Below are positions 43,027 through 64,000 of a DNA stretch of 64,000 nt, one piece after another. Position numbers and translations under genes: made by a program. This DNA is from Clytia hemisphaerica. Its lineage: Eukaryota > Cnidaria > Hydrozoa > Leptothecata > Clytiidae. The stretch spans positions 682,001 through 746,000 of the forward strand of contig CACVBU010000458.1 in the NCBI GenBank assembly GCA_902728285.1, written 5' to 3'. The notes beneath the pieces are model-generated. The model was given only the letters and a program-made list of their open reading frames with translations. It was not told where the DNA came from and searched no databases. The first letter of the stretch is position 1. The number at the start of each line of letters is the position of its first letter.

Positions 43027-43029
43027 ATG

Positions 43030-63860
<20,831 letters not shown>

Positions 63861-64000
63861 CTGAAAAAGAAAGTGTCCGAAGTTTCAGCAAAATCTAACC
63901 GTTCTCTATGTCCGATCTAAGCTCAGTTTGAAGTTATGAATAAATGGTATTAAAGTGTATCCAAATATAATTGGCAGTTTCCTAGTAGTAGCGATAAAGG

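Overview
The window is invertebrate animal nuclear DNA, most likely from a cnidarian. It is AT-rich and its genes are broken into many short exons with consensus GT/AG junctions. It carries a ciliary kinesin-2 gene, a Mab-21/cGAS-like gene with a helical-repeat partner, an APE-type LINE with a 2A-like motif, and a very dense load of short inverted-repeat elements. The phylum is an inference from this style; no marker here fixes it.

Layout. 1-3815: a hAT DNA transposon (minus) with a two-exon BED-finger transposase that carries one frameshift; its far end lies outside the window. 4197-7645: a Mab-21/cGAS-like nucleotidyltransferase gene (minus), followed downstream by a helical-repeat C-terminal coding block; the join between the two is unresolved. 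9994-28826: a complete KIF3B kinesin-2 motor gene (minus), 25 coding exons that assemble in frame to 767 aa and end in a conserved tail. 28827-43029: intergenic, mostly mobile elements: a decayed CR1/L2-like LINE with a PHD finger and 2A-like motif, a TA-flanked inverted-repeat transposon, a 5'-truncated second LINE, tRNA-derived SINEs and a hAT-type MITE with perfect 8-bp target duplications. 43030-63860: the C-terminal 438 codons of POLD1, the DNA polymerase delta catalytic subunit (minus, 11 exons, 5' part beyond the window). The 11-kb penultimate POLD1 intron holds, on the opposite strand, an uninterrupted 461-codon leucine/valine-dehydrogenase-like gene (49603-50988), a family typical of bacteria.

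The two housekeeping genes, KIF3B (intraflagellar transport) and POLD1 (replication), are intact wherever seen. The introns hold the novelty: the nested dehydrogenase, short tandem duplications that copy KIF3B exon edges together with their splice sites, MITEs inserted in MITEs (a TTAA/CCC piggyBac-like element inside a CAGT-ended element), and a 39-bp hairpin flanked by 8-bp direct repeats.

Limits. Splice sites were placed by eye from consensus and protein-family continuity. Clade names for transposons rest on termini and target duplications seen here, not on database matches. Boundaries of diverged repeats are approximate.
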